Positions 1 through 6,002 of a DNA stretch of 7,297 bases are shown one piece after another. The stretch's first letter is position 1, and each line of letters opens with the position of its first letter. A program made the position numbers and the translations under genes. The notes under the pieces were generated by a model. That model had not been told where the DNA came from. It made no database searches and saw only the letters and a list, made by a program, of their open reading frames with translations. Origin of the DNA: Gammaproteobacteria bacterium (GTDB lineage: Bacteria > Pseudomonadota > Gammaproteobacteria > Burkholderiales > Burkholderiaceae_C); the NCBI GenBank assembly GCA_030054245.1, contig JASGCH010000062.1:1-7297 (forward strand), given 5' to 3'.

Positions 1-1739
1 GATAAAGCTTGGGGACTGACCCAGTATTCGCGTTTGTGTTGCTGTTCTGTCGACAAGGAGTCTGCATCCTTCACTTGTTCTTTCTGAAGCCATTGTAATA
101 AGTCGGTAGCTTCGTTCTGTAGCTCGATGGTATATTTTTTTTGGGCGTCTTTTTCGGCGTTGGCGGCAAATTCAGTCAACATAGTCTGAATTTGCTCTTT
201 AGTTAAACCATAACTAGGTTGCACCCTAATTTCTGTCTGTTGTAAAGAACCTTTTTCTTTGGCTCGGACGGTTAATAAATTGTTGCTGTCCAAATCAAAC
301 TCTACTTCAATACGCAAAGTACCGGCTTTTTTGGGCGTCAAATTTTTTAATTCAAACCGTCCTAAACTGCGACACTCTGGTACTAACTCCCTTTCTCCTT
401 GAACCACATGTATCCAAATACCCGTTTGACCGTCTACTGAGGTGGTAAATTCTTTTTTTATGGTGATAGGGATGGGTTGATGGCGATGAATAATTTTTTC
501 AACCAGTTCCCCTACCGTTTCTATCCCTAGCGACAACGGAACCACATCGATTAAAAGCGGTAAAGTCAGGTTACTTTCCCCAGATAATTTTTTTGCCTGT
601 AAAGCGGCTCCCAAAGCGACTACCTCGTCTGGATTAATGTCATCCAAAACGGGTTTGGAGAAATATTTTTTGACCGCAGTTTTGATTTGTGGCATACGCG
701 TACACCCACCAACCAAAACAACTCCATCTATGTTGTCTTTGTTTACTTTGGCGGCGTATAGAGTATGGTGGACAATTTGCAAAGTTTTATTCACCAATTC
801 TTGGCAAATTTCTGCCAATTGAGCGTAACTTAAGTCAAGGACATGGGTATGATGGTTTTGTGTCACCTTAAACTCAGTGCTAGGATGAGCGCTTAAATAC
901 TCTCTACAACGCCTAGCTTCTAGGCGCCATGGAGCTAGCTCAGACCACCCTAAAGGGGCTAATTGTAGGGCCTTGCGTACATAATCAACCACGGCTAAAT
1001 CAAAATCATCCCCTCCTAAAGCACTATCTCCCCCCACCCCTATAACCTCAAAAAAGCCGTTTTGTAGCTTTAAGATCGACACATCGAAGGTCCCGCCACC
1101 TAAATCATAAATCACATACAAACCATCGCGTCCACTGTCTAGCCCATAATACATAGCCGCGGCTGTGGGTTCGTTTAACAATCTTAGTACTGGTAAACCG
1201 GCTAACAGGGCGGCGTCTTTGGTAGCTTGTCTTTGCGCGTCGTCATAATAAGCTGGGACGGTGAGAACGATGCCAGCGATGTGGCTACCTACATAGCTTG
1301 CCAAAAATCGATTCTTTAGCTCTAACAAAATATTGGCGCTGACTTCAATGGGAGATTTAACGCCGGCGGGAGTTTTAATACCTATACTGCCTGGGTAGCT
1401 TGGGTGATCTACTATCTGATATGGCAAGGATGTTCCTACTTCTGACAATTTTTTTCCCATGAGTCGTTTTACCGAGACGACTTTTAATACCGGAGGGATA
1501 TTGGATTGAATTAGGTCCGATGGATCACCAACCACCGCCAACCCCTGGGTATCGTAACTAACGATAGAAGGCAATAAAACCTGACCCTGTTTATCAGGCA
1601 AACAAAACACCCCCTGATCATTGGCATAAGCTATGAGAGAATGGGTTGTACCTAAGTCTATACCAACATATTTAAGGGATTCGACTGAATGACTGAATTC
1701 ATCACTCGGCTCCTCAATTTGAAATAATTTTAATGTCAT
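1..1739 (-). CDS. hscA: HscA, Hsp70-type chaperone of Fe-S cluster assembly (C-terminus cut by window edge)
   Basis: HscA is the specialised Hsp70 that, with HscB, binds the LPPVK motif of IscU and uses ATP to promote transfer of the Fe-S cluster to acceptor proteins in the cytoplasm. The reading frame is open from the ATG at 1739 to the window edge, giving 579 residues; E. coli HscA has 616, so roughly 40 residues of the helical lid are missing. Visible motifs: an N-terminal extension before phosphate-1 IDLGTTHS (27-34), as in HscA but not DnaK; YDLGGGTFD (211-219); VGGCTRMP (343-350); the interdomain linker and start of the substrate domain, LPLLIDVVPLSLG (393-405); and SYGLTKEQI (509-517), where the lid begins. 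The start overlaps the hscB stop as ATGA (1736-1739), so the two are probably translationally coupled. The linker and N-terminus favour HscA over DnaK, and the context settles it. Confidence 0.97.
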   Translation of the reverse strand, partial: MTLKLFQIEEPSDEFSHSVESLKYVGIDLGTTHSLIAYANDQGVFCLPDKQGQVLLPSIVSYDTQGLAVVGDPSDLIQSNIPPVLKVVSVKRLMGKKLSEVGTSLPYQIVDHPSYPGSIGIKTPAGVKSPIEVSANILLELKNRFLASYVGSHIAGIVLTVPAYYDDAQRQATKDAALLAGLPVLRLLNEPTAAAMYYGLDSGRDGLYVIYDLGGGTFDVSILKLQNGFFEVIGVGGDSALGGDDFDLAVVDYVRKALQLAPLGWSELAPWRLEARRCREYLSAHPSTEFKVTQNHHTHVLDLSYAQLAEICQELVNKTLQIVHHTLYAAKVNKDNIDGVVLVGGCTRMPQIKTAVKKYFSKPVLDDINPDEVVALGAALQAKKLSGESNLTLPLLIDVVPLSLGIETVGELVEKIIHRHQPIPITIKKEFTTSVDGQTGIWIHVVQGERELVPECRSLGRFELKNLTPKKAGTLRIEVEFDLDSNNLLTVRAKEKGSLQQTEIRVQPSYGLTKEQIQTMLTEFAANAEKDAQKKYTIELQNEATDLLQWLQKEQVKDADSLSTEQQHKREYWVSPQAL

Positions 1740-2287
1740 AATCTCCGTTCACTGTTTTCTGATGCTTGCCAAACTTGAAAATCAACATCCTCTAGCAACT
1801 TATCGAGAAGTTTTAAACTCGCTTGTGTTTGATAAAGAACCAAGCACTCCCCTAGCCTGCCCTCAGACGCAAAAAATTCATGCCACCAGTGGGCCAATTG
1901 GCTCATTAAACTCGCTTGCACACCTTGTATTTGATCTTTTAAGCTAGCCCAAGCTTTAACTGAGCCTATCGCATCCATGTCTTCTCGCCACTTCCAAGTT
2001 TGCTCTAAAATCTCGGGATTTAAAGTATTATTGGGTGACAAGTTAGGAATTTGAAGTAAATGGGCTAAATATTCAGATCTGAGAATGGGGTTTCTTAACA
2101 TTTGGTAAGCCTGATGGATAACTGCTGTCTTGTTTTTAGCCCCTTCTGAGTCTTGGCAATGGTCTGGATGTTCACGCAACAACAGCTCTTTTCTTTTCTG
2201 TTCTAACCCTTCCATGTCCAGCTCAAAACGAATAGGTAAAGAAAATAACTCAAACCAATTTTCATTCAACAACGATTCAATGGCCAT
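1736..2287 (-). CDS. hscB: HscB, J-domain co-chaperone of HscA
   Basis: HscB recruits IscU to HscA and stimulates its ATPase through its J-domain. The product is 183 residues (E. coli 171). The J-domain occupies about residues 10-75, with WFELFSLP at 11-18, the essential HPD tripeptide at 40-42 and the AYQMLRNPILRSEYL helix at 60-74; the rest is the helical domain that binds IscU. The sequence is more divergent than its neighbours, with HPDHC where E. coli has HPDKF. The frame stays open upstream to an ATG at 2389, but that extension reads through the hairpin DNA at 2330-2389 and adds residues unlike HscB, so I take the ATG at 2287, which places the J-domain as in the family. No strong ribosome binding site is visible before it, so the start is the least certain of the operon. 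Confidence 0.93.
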   Translation of the reverse strand: MAIESLLNENWFELFSLPIRFELDMEGLEQKRKELLLREHPDHCQDSEGAKNKTAVIHQAYQMLRNPILRSEYLAHLLQIPNLSPNNTLNPEILEQTWKWREDMDAIGSVKAWASLKDQIQGVQASLMSQLAHWWHEFFASEGRLGECLVLYQTQASLKLLDKLLEDVDFQVWQASENSERRL

Positions 2288-2327
2288 TTTACTGACTAGT
2301 AGTAAAAAAATAGGCGGCACAAAGACC

Positions 2328-2360
2328 AAAAAACGGTTGCACAACTGGCTGTGCAACCGT
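2328..2360 (-). terminator. Terminator-like perfect hairpin between iscA and hscB
   Basis: On the minus strand an 11-bp perfect stem (ACGGTTGCACA at 2333-2343 against TGTGCAACCGT at 2350-2360, loop of 6) is followed at once by six T (plus-strand A at 2328-2333). This is the geometry of an intrinsic terminator, and it lies inside the isc operon about 40 bases upstream of hscB. It may lower expression of hscBA relative to iscSUA. On the plus strand it is not followed by T. It is also the core of a 34-bp remnant of a dispersed palindromic element, so the terminator shape may be a by-product of insertion. Confidence 0.5.
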
Positions 2361-2363
2361 CTT
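2330..2363. repeat. 34-bp minimal copy (joined ends) of the dispersed palindromic element
   Basis: The sequence begins AAAACGGTTGC and, read from the other end, begins AAGACGGTTGC: 10 of 11 positions agree. The same termini (AAGACNGTTGC or close) bound the two longer elements at 2872-3002 and 6003-6165. Here nothing but the ends remains, as if the middle were deleted or never present. Confidence 0.5.
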
Positions 2364-2389
2364 GACTCATGGTGCCAGCAATGAGTCAA
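2362..2389. repeat. 9-bp perfect inverted repeat next to the mini element
   Basis: TTGACTCAT (2362-2370) and ATGAGTCAA (2381-2389) are perfect inverted repeats around a 10-base loop that contains GGTGCC. The hairpin abuts the 34-bp mini element and would form in the isc transcript just upstream of it. No T-run follows, so it is not itself a terminator. Its role is unknown. Confidence 0.45.
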
Positions 2390-2502
2390 ACAACAAGCTA
2401 AGAAACGCCAGACTGTCCCAGCTTATTAAGTGACTAAGTGACTTAGGTAAGTTTTTTATAAACTACTTTGAGGCGTTGTACTGATCGATAAGAACGAACC
2501 AG

Positions 2503-2823
2503 TTAAACACGAAAAGACTCACCGCATCCACAACGATCTTTCTCTTTGGGATTGCTAAAACTAAATCCTTCGTTGAGTCCGGTGCGCACATAGTCGATCA
2601 AAGTACCATCGATGATGGGTAAACTGCCAGCATCGACAATCACCTTAATGTCCCCTTCGTGAAAAACCACATCGTCGGTCTTTACCGCATCCACATATTC
2701 CAATTTGTAAGAGTACCCAGAACAACCCGTCGGTTTGACCCCCAAACGGATTCCTACCCCCTTACCTCTTTTTTTTAATGCCAAGCAAATGTGATCTACC
2801 GCTTTTGGTGATAATGTTATCAT
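2503..2823 (-). CDS. iscA: IscA, A-type Fe-S carrier protein
   Basis: IscA binds iron or Fe-S clusters and carries them to target apoproteins in the cytoplasm. The product is 106 residues (E. coli IscA 107) and aligns end to end with the family. The three invariant cysteine ligands are present: C34 in PTGCSGYSY, and C98 and C100 in the C-terminal CGCGESF motif. The sequence GLNEGFSFSNP before them is typical of IscA rather than ErpA or SufA, and the position after iscU agrees. The ATG at 2823 has a GAGG ribosome binding site 7 bases upstream. That site falls in a small perfect inverted repeat (ATGAG at 2824-2828, CTCAT at 2832-2836), which might partly mask it. The gaps on both sides are unusually long (243 and 215 bases) and carry palindromic repeats. 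Confidence 0.97.
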   Translation of the reverse strand: MITLSPKAVDHICLALKKRGKGVGIRLGVKPTGCSGYSYKLEYVDAVKTDDVVFHEGDIKVIVDAGSLPIIDGTLIDYVRTGLNEGFSFSNPKEKDRCGCGESFRV

Positions 2824-2871
2824 ATGAGTACCTCATGTATTAAACAAGCAAACAACGGACACCTCTGCAGA

Positions 2872-3002
2872 AAGACTGTTGCACCGACGGTTGGTGCCGT
2901 GGTTACACCTTGGCCTGCTGTTCTCGCCTATACTCCATAGGCGAGAACAGCCAGCGTTATGACAGCTCACCGAGTGCCACCAGCTGTCAGTGCAATAGCC
3001 TT
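2872..3002. repeat. 131-bp imperfect palindromic element (copy 1), iscU-iscA spacer
   Basis: The outer arms, 2872-2898 and the reverse complement of 2976-3002, agree at 21 of 27 positions and start AAGACTGTTGC and AAGGCTATTGC. The centre is a 15-bp perfect stem, GCTGTTCTCGCCTAT (2917-2931) against its complement (2937-2951), with a 5-base loop. The right arm also contains an 8-bp inverted repeat, TGACAGCT (2960-2967) and AGCTGTCA (2982-2989). A second copy in the opposite orientation lies at 6003-6165: the left arm here matches its right arm at 28 of 37 positions and the right arm matches its left arm at 33 of 46. No reading frame of note, so it would be a non-autonomous (MITE-like) or RNA-level element. 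No clear target duplication was found. It is transcribed within the isc operon. Confidence 0.7.
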
Positions 3003-3066
3003 GCGGATGGTAAGTCTGACCTAAACCCAGCTTGGCAGAAGTTCCGTGAATAAACCCTAGATGGAC

Positions 3067-3456
3067 CTAGCTCTTTTTGTTCTTCTTCAGATAATCGTTC
3101 ACTGCGGCTTTGATAGCATCTTCGGCCAAAATCGAGCAATGTATTTTAACTGGAGGCAAGGACAATTCTTGTACTATAGTGCTGTTTTTGATTTCACTCG
3201 CTTCGTTTAAGGTGCGACCTTTAACCCATTCCGTCACTAAAGAAGAAGAAGCTATTGCTGAACCACAACCGTAAGTCTTAAATCGGGCATCCTCAATAAT
3301 TCCAGTCTCGGCATTAACTTTGATTTGTAGCTTCATAACATCACCACAAGCGGGCGCGCCCACCACACCGGTGCCAACATCCTCTTCATCTGCGTTAAAT
3401 GACCCCACATTGCGAGGGTTTTGATAATGATCTAATACTTTATCTGAATAAGCCAT
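3067..3456 (-). CDS. iscU: IscU, Fe-S cluster assembly scaffold
   Basis: IscU is the scaffold on which [2Fe-2S] clusters are built from sulfur supplied by IscS, then handed on with HscA/HscB. The product is 129 residues (E. coli 128) and is the most conserved protein here. The cluster ligands are C37 and D39 (GAPACGD), C64 (TYGCGSA), H106 and C107 (KIHCSI), and the HscA-binding LPPVK motif is at 100-104. One residue is inserted near position 50 relative to E. coli. The frame extends upstream to 3561, but MAYSDKV at 3456 is the family N-terminus and has AGGAAG 4 bases before the ATG, so the extension is rejected. It is separated from iscS by 470 bases of repeats, which is abnormal for this pair. 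Confidence 0.98.
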   Translation of the reverse strand: MAYSDKVLDHYQNPRNVGSFNADEEDVGTGVVGAPACGDVMKLQIKVNAETGIIEDARFKTYGCGSAIASSSLVTEWVKGRTLNEASEIKNSTIVQELSLPPVKIHCSILAEDAIKAAVNDYLKKNKKS

Positions 3457-3496
3457 AAAACTTCCTAATGAAATAATAAAAAACAGTCTTGGTAAT

Positions 3497-3522
3497 AAAA
3501 AGAGCCGACAAGGACATCCGGC
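3497..3522 (-). terminator. Weak terminator-like hairpin upstream of iscU
   Basis: On the minus strand GCCG (3522-3519) can pair with CGGC (3507-3504) around an 11-base loop, followed by TCTTTTT. The stem is only 4 GC pairs plus perhaps a G-U, so it would be inefficient at best. It sits some 40 bases before the iscU start and could act as a leaky attenuator, or be chance. Confidence 0.25.
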
Positions 3523-3596
3523 ACTCCCAAGAAAAAATGCAATAACCCAACATGGGAGCAAGATGCCCCCGCTACTTTATAAAAATCCAACGACCC

Positions 3597-3779
3597 GCGG
3601 AAAATGGTAATTTTCCATTAGTAACCAACCAAACAACCAGCGGAAAATGGTAATTTTCCATTAGTAACCAACCAAACAACCCGCGGAAAATGGTAATTTT
3701 CCCTTAGTAACCAACCAAACAACCAGCGGAAAATGGTAATTTTCCCTTAGTAACCAACCAAACAACCCGCGGAAAATGG
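3597..3779. repeat. 43-bp tandem repeat, four full units and a partial fifth
   Basis: Units start with GCGGAAAATGG at 3597, 3640, 3683 and 3726, with an 11-base fifth start at 3769, always exactly 43 bases apart. Each unit holds a 7-bp perfect hairpin, GGAAAAT and ATTTTCC around GGTA (3599-3616 and every 43 bases after). Only two positions vary, A or C in each, and the four units show all four combinations (A/A, A/C, C/A, C/C). Units are contiguous with no unique spacers, so this is not a CRISPR array. It lies in the transcribed spacer between iscS and iscU, and its copy number could vary between strains. Confidence 0.95.
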
Positions 3780-3802
3780 ATGAGTCACAAGGCGCCAAGT
3801 AC

Positions 3803-3839
3803 CGGAGCTCCGACGCCTATATTTGAATAGGCGAGGAGC
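3803..3839. repeat. Hairpin with CGCCTAT core between the two repeat arrays
   Basis: CGCCTAT (3814-3820) pairs with ATAGGCG (3827-3833), extended by GCTCC (3807-3811) against GGAGC (3835-3839) across a 2-by-1 internal bulge. A 10-bp palindrome CGGAGCTCCG (3803-3812) overlaps the left arm. The core CGCCTAT/ATAGGCGAG also forms the centre of the palindromic element at 2917-2951, so the two may share an origin. No T-run follows on either strand. Confidence 0.55.
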
Positions 3840-3846
3840 GAGGAAC

Positions 3847-3924
3847 ACAGGCAACGCCGTAAATCGCCATTTTCAGCCGGTTGTTAACAGGCAACGCCGT
3901 AAATCGCCATTTTCCGCCGGTTGT
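3847..3924. repeat. Two 40-bp direct repeats next to the iscS stop
   Basis: Copy 1 is 3847-3886 and copy 2 is 3887-3924 (38 bases shared, one mismatch at 3875/3915). Copy 2 ends 2 bases before the iscS stop codon. Read on the minus strand, the copy 2 end (3924-3907) matches the 43-bp unit boundary at 3633-3650 at 17 of 18 positions, so the two families share a core but point opposite ways. A diverged third copy lies at 6210-6246 upstream of aceE, keeping GTAAATCGC and the AAAT/ATTT centre. Confidence 0.85.
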
Positions 3925-3926
3925 GG

Positions 3927-5144
3927 TTAGTGGGTGACCCATTGGACAGAAGCCACATCCACCCCATTTTGATACATCTCCCAAAGTGGACTCATCGCGC
4001 GTAGCCGTTCTACGGTGTTGCCAATCACCTCGATAGCCCAATCGATTTCTTCATCTGTGGTAAATCGACCTAAGCTCAAGCGTAAGCTACTATGTGCTAG
4101 CTCATCGGGTAATCCTAAAGCACGCAGAACATAACTTGGTTCTAAACTGGCAGAAGTACACGCCGAACCCGACGATACACCTATTCCTTGCAAGCCCATA
4201 ATCAAAGACTCCCCTTCAACATAATGAAAGCTAATGTTGAGGTTATGGGGTATCCTTCTTTGTAAATCCCCATTCACCACACTTTGTTCTATGGAAGTGA
4301 GCCCAGTCAATAGTTTTTGATGCAATCGAGTAATTCTAGGTAATTCCTCAGCCATCTCTAATTGGGCTAGCCTGAAAGCCTCTCCCATTCCTACGCACTG
4401 GTGCGTAGGTAAAGTACCGCTACGCAACCCGCGTTCATGCCCTCCTCCATGAATTTGAGCTTCTAGTCGTATCCTAGGTTTGCGTCGAATATAAAGGGCA
4501 CCAATGCCTTTGGGACCATAAGTTTTGTGGGAGTTTAAACTCATCAAATCAACCGGAGATTTTTGTAAGTTTATGGCTAACTTACCGGTAGCTTGAGCGG
4601 CATCCACATGAAACACCACACCTTTATCTCGGCAAAGTTGACCTATTTGATCGATGTCTTGTACAACACCGATTTCATTATTGACCAACATAACGCTCAA
4701 CAATAGGGTGTCACTTCGTAAAGCCTCGGCTACTTGATTTAAGTCCAATAATCCGTTGGCTTGTACATCCAAATAAGTGACTTCAAATCCTTGGCGTTCG
4801 AGCTCTCGCATGGTATCTAGAACGGCTTTGTGCTCGGTTTTTACCGTTACCAAATGTTTGCCTTTGTTACGATAAAAATGTGCCGCCCCTTTAATGGCTA
4901 AATTGTTGGATTCAGTCGCTCCTGAAGTCCAAATAATTTCCCGTGGATCAGCATTTATGAGTGCCGCAATTTGTGCTCTCGCCAATTCTACTGCTTCTTC
5001 GGCTTGCCAACCCCAAAGGTGGCTTCTGGAAGCAGGATTCCCAAAATGATTTGAAAGCCAAGGAATCATCTTTTCAACGACCCGAGGGTCCACCGGTGTA
5101 GTCGCCGCGTAATCTAAATAAACCAATTTTTCTAATGCAGACAT
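3927..5144 (-). CDS. iscS: IscS, cysteine desulfurase
   Basis: IscS is a PLP enzyme that converts cysteine to alanine and holds the sulfur as a persulfide, donating it to IscU for cluster building and, in many bacteria, to tRNA thiolation and other pathways. The product is 405 residues (E. coli 404) and aligns over its full length. Visible residues are H105 (TEHK), D181 and Q184 (HVDAAQ), the PLP lysine K207 (SHKTYG) and the catalytic persulfide cysteine C329 in SSGSACTSASLEPSYVLRAL. The IscU-interacting tail ends QWVTH, comparable with the E. coli end. YLDYAATTPVDPR near the N-terminus is typical. The ATG at 5144 has GGGAG 4 bases upstream. It follows iscR by 41 bases, while its downstream gap to iscU is abnormally long and its stop codon nearly touches a repeat. 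Confidence 0.98.
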   Translation of the reverse strand: MSALEKLVYLDYAATTPVDPRVVEKMIPWLSNHFGNPASRSHLWGWQAEEAVELARAQIAALINADPREIIWTSGATESNNLAIKGAAHFYRNKGKHLVTVKTEHKAVLDTMRELERQGFEVTYLDVQANGLLDLNQVAEALRSDTLLLSVMLVNNEIGVVQDIDQIGQLCRDKGVVFHVDAAQATGKLAINLQKSPVDLMSLNSHKTYGPKGIGALYIRRKPRIRLEAQIHGGGHERGLRSGTLPTHQCVGMGEAFRLAQLEMAEELPRITRLHQKLLTGLTSIEQSVVNGDLQRRIPHNLNISFHYVEGESLIMGLQGIGVSSGSACTSASLEPSYVLRALGLPDELAHSSLRLSLGRFTTDEEIDWAIEVIGNTVERLRAMSPLWEMYQNGVDVASVQWVTH

Positions 5145-5185
5145 GGAACTCCCATTTTATAGTAATATATTTTAAAAGACCCCAC

Positions 5186-5686
5186 TTAGGAGCGACTCAA
5201 CTTGCCACGCAACGCCATGATCACTGGCTGAGATCCCTTTTGCATGATGCTTTCAAAAGATTCCTTCTTGGGCGTCTTGGCATCGTGTTCGTCAATTAAA
5301 TGTTGTAAGGTCATAGACGATAAAAAAGACAAGACCTTCTCATTTAACGAACTCCACAAATCGTGAGTCATGCAACTCTTTTTGGTTGCCAGACAATCTT
5401 TTCTGCCCGAGCATTGGGTGGCATCTAAGGGGCTATCGACCGATAAAATAATCTCTGCAACGGTAATGTCTCTGGCTTTTTTGCGCAATTCATAACCTCC
5501 CCCCGGTCCACGCACCGAGTAAACCAAGTTTTTTTTGCGCAGTTTGCTAAATAACTGTTCCAGATAGGACAAAGAAATATTCTGCCTTTCGCTAATCGTA
5601 GCCAAAGACACCGGTCCCAATTTTTGACGCATAGCTACATCCATCATGGCTGTAACAGCGAACCGACCTTTAGAAGACAAACGCAC
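5186..5686 (-). CDS. iscR: IscR, Rrf2-family Fe-S regulator of the isc operon
   Basis: IscR is a winged-helix repressor of the Rrf2 family that binds type 1 operators when it carries a [2Fe-2S] cluster, shutting down isc when clusters are plentiful. The product is 166 residues (E. coli 162). The DNA-binding half (1-65) shows MRLSSKGRFAVTAM, ISLSYLEQLFSKLRK and VRGPGGGY, all diagnostic. The cluster ligands are C92, C98, C105 and H108. The last cysteine spacing is six residues where E. coli has five. The C-terminal 40 residues are poorly conserved, as usual. Translation starts with GTG at 5686, chosen because it gives the family N-terminus and has AGGAGA 5 bases upstream. It is first in the operon and faces its own operator. 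Confidence 0.97.
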   Translation of the reverse strand: MRLSSKGRFAVTAMMDVAMRQKLGPVSLATISERQNISLSYLEQLFSKLRKKNLVYSVRGPGGGYELRKKARDITVAEIILSVDSPLDATQCSGRKDCLATKKSCMTHDLWSSLNEKVLSFLSSMTLQHLIDEHDAKTPKKESFESIMQKGSQPVIMALRGKLSRS

Positions 5687-5749
5687 GATATTCTCCTTTT
5701 ATTAAAACAAACTTCCATAACTTTTACGACCCATTTCAATCACCCAATG

Positions 5750-5777
5750 AGCCAACTTCGTCAACCAGTAGTTGGCT
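5750..5777 (-). promoter_or_regulatory. Hairpin in the iscR leader
   Basis: AGCCAAC (5750-5756) and GTTGGCT (5771-5777) form a 7-bp perfect stem with a 14-base loop, about midway between the promoter and the iscR start. An alternative inner pairing CAAC/GTTG exists. No T-run follows, so it is a leader structure of unknown role, possibly affecting mRNA stability. Confidence 0.3.
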
Positions 5778-5825
5778 ATTAAACCAACCCTTACTACCTA
5801 TATAAGTCCTAGATAACTGTATTCA

Positions 5826-5850
5826 ATACTTGAGTATTATAGTCAAGTAT
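5826..5850 (-). promoter_or_regulatory. Type 1 IscR operator
   Basis: The 25-base site has perfect 8-bp inverted ends, ATACTTGA (5826-5833) and TCAAGTAT (5843-5850). It matches the published E. coli type 1 IscR consensus, as I recall it, at 24 of 25 positions; the exception is G at 5834, where C is expected. It covers the -10 of the isc promoter, so bound IscR should block RNA polymerase. This predicts negative autoregulation by holo-IscR. Confidence 0.85.
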
Positions 5851-5865
5851 TCAAGCATTTTGCAA
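5836..5865 (-). promoter_or_regulatory. isc operon promoter
   Basis: On the minus strand a perfect -10 TATAAT (5841-5836) follows an 18-base spacer after TTGCAA (5865-5860), a four-of-six -35. Transcription would begin near 5829, giving an iscR leader of about 140 bases. The -10 lies in the middle of the IscR operator, which supports both calls. Confidence 0.65.
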
Positions 5866-5870
5866 ATTGA

Positions 5871-5940
5871 TTCAAAATTTAATTCAAAAGAAGTTATAAT
5901 TTACGAGAACCTTGTCAATCCATTAAACCCAGAATTTTAT
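5871..5940 (+). promoter_or_regulatory. Weak aceE promoter candidates
   Basis: Two poor options are seen on the plus strand: TTCAAA (5871-5876) with a perfect -10 TATAAT (5895-5900), spacer 18; and TTGTCA (5912-5917) with TTTTAT (5935-5940), spacer 17. Neither is convincing alone in such AT-rich DNA. Both are close to the IscR operator but do not overlap it. Confidence 0.22.
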
Positions 5941-6002
5941 ATGGATAATTAGTTTACAACCTAATGAATGTTCAATAGAAAAATTGCCCAGGTTCTCATG
6001 TC

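Larger units (their letters stand above)
3457..3926. other. 470-base repeat-filled spacer between iscS and iscU
   Basis: No protein gene is credible here. From the iscS side it holds two 40-bp direct repeats (3847-3924), a hairpin (3807-3839), four 43-bp tandem repeats plus a partial fifth (3597-3779), about 75 bases of plain sequence, a weak hairpin with a T-run on the minus strand (3497-3522), and the iscU ribosome binding site. I see no convincing promoter, so iscU is presumably still transcribed from upstream. Confidence 0.8.

Noticed and set aside
637..871. Two short plus-strand frames of about 60 codons
   Set aside because: They are antisense to hscA, which is intact and conserved there.
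1762..2384. Plus-strand frames of 61 and 84 codons
   Set aside because: Antisense to hscB and its spacer, with no protein-like features.
2288..2389. N-terminal extension of HscB to 2389
   Set aside because: It translates the two perfect hairpins of the spacer and adds residues with no counterpart in HscB.
3457..3561. N-terminal extension of IscU to an ATG at 3561, with a hydrophobic stretch like a signal peptide
   Set aside because: IscU is cytoplasmic, the family start MAYS lies at 3456 with a good ribosome binding site, and the extension reads through non-coding spacer.
3597..3779. CRISPR array
   Set aside because: The 43-bp units abut with no unique spacers, and no cas gene is in view.
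3803..3839. Rho-independent terminator after iscS
   Set aside because: The stem is stable but no T-run follows on the minus strand.
3817..4041. 74-codon minus-strand frame overlapping the 3' end of iscS
   Set aside because: Out of frame with a certain iscS, ends in repeats and hairpin DNA, and resembles no protein family I know.
5891..5919. Second minus-strand isc promoter with a perfect -35 TTGACA at 5919-5914
   Set aside because: The only -10-like match, TATAAC, is just 14 bases away, too short for a standard promoter.
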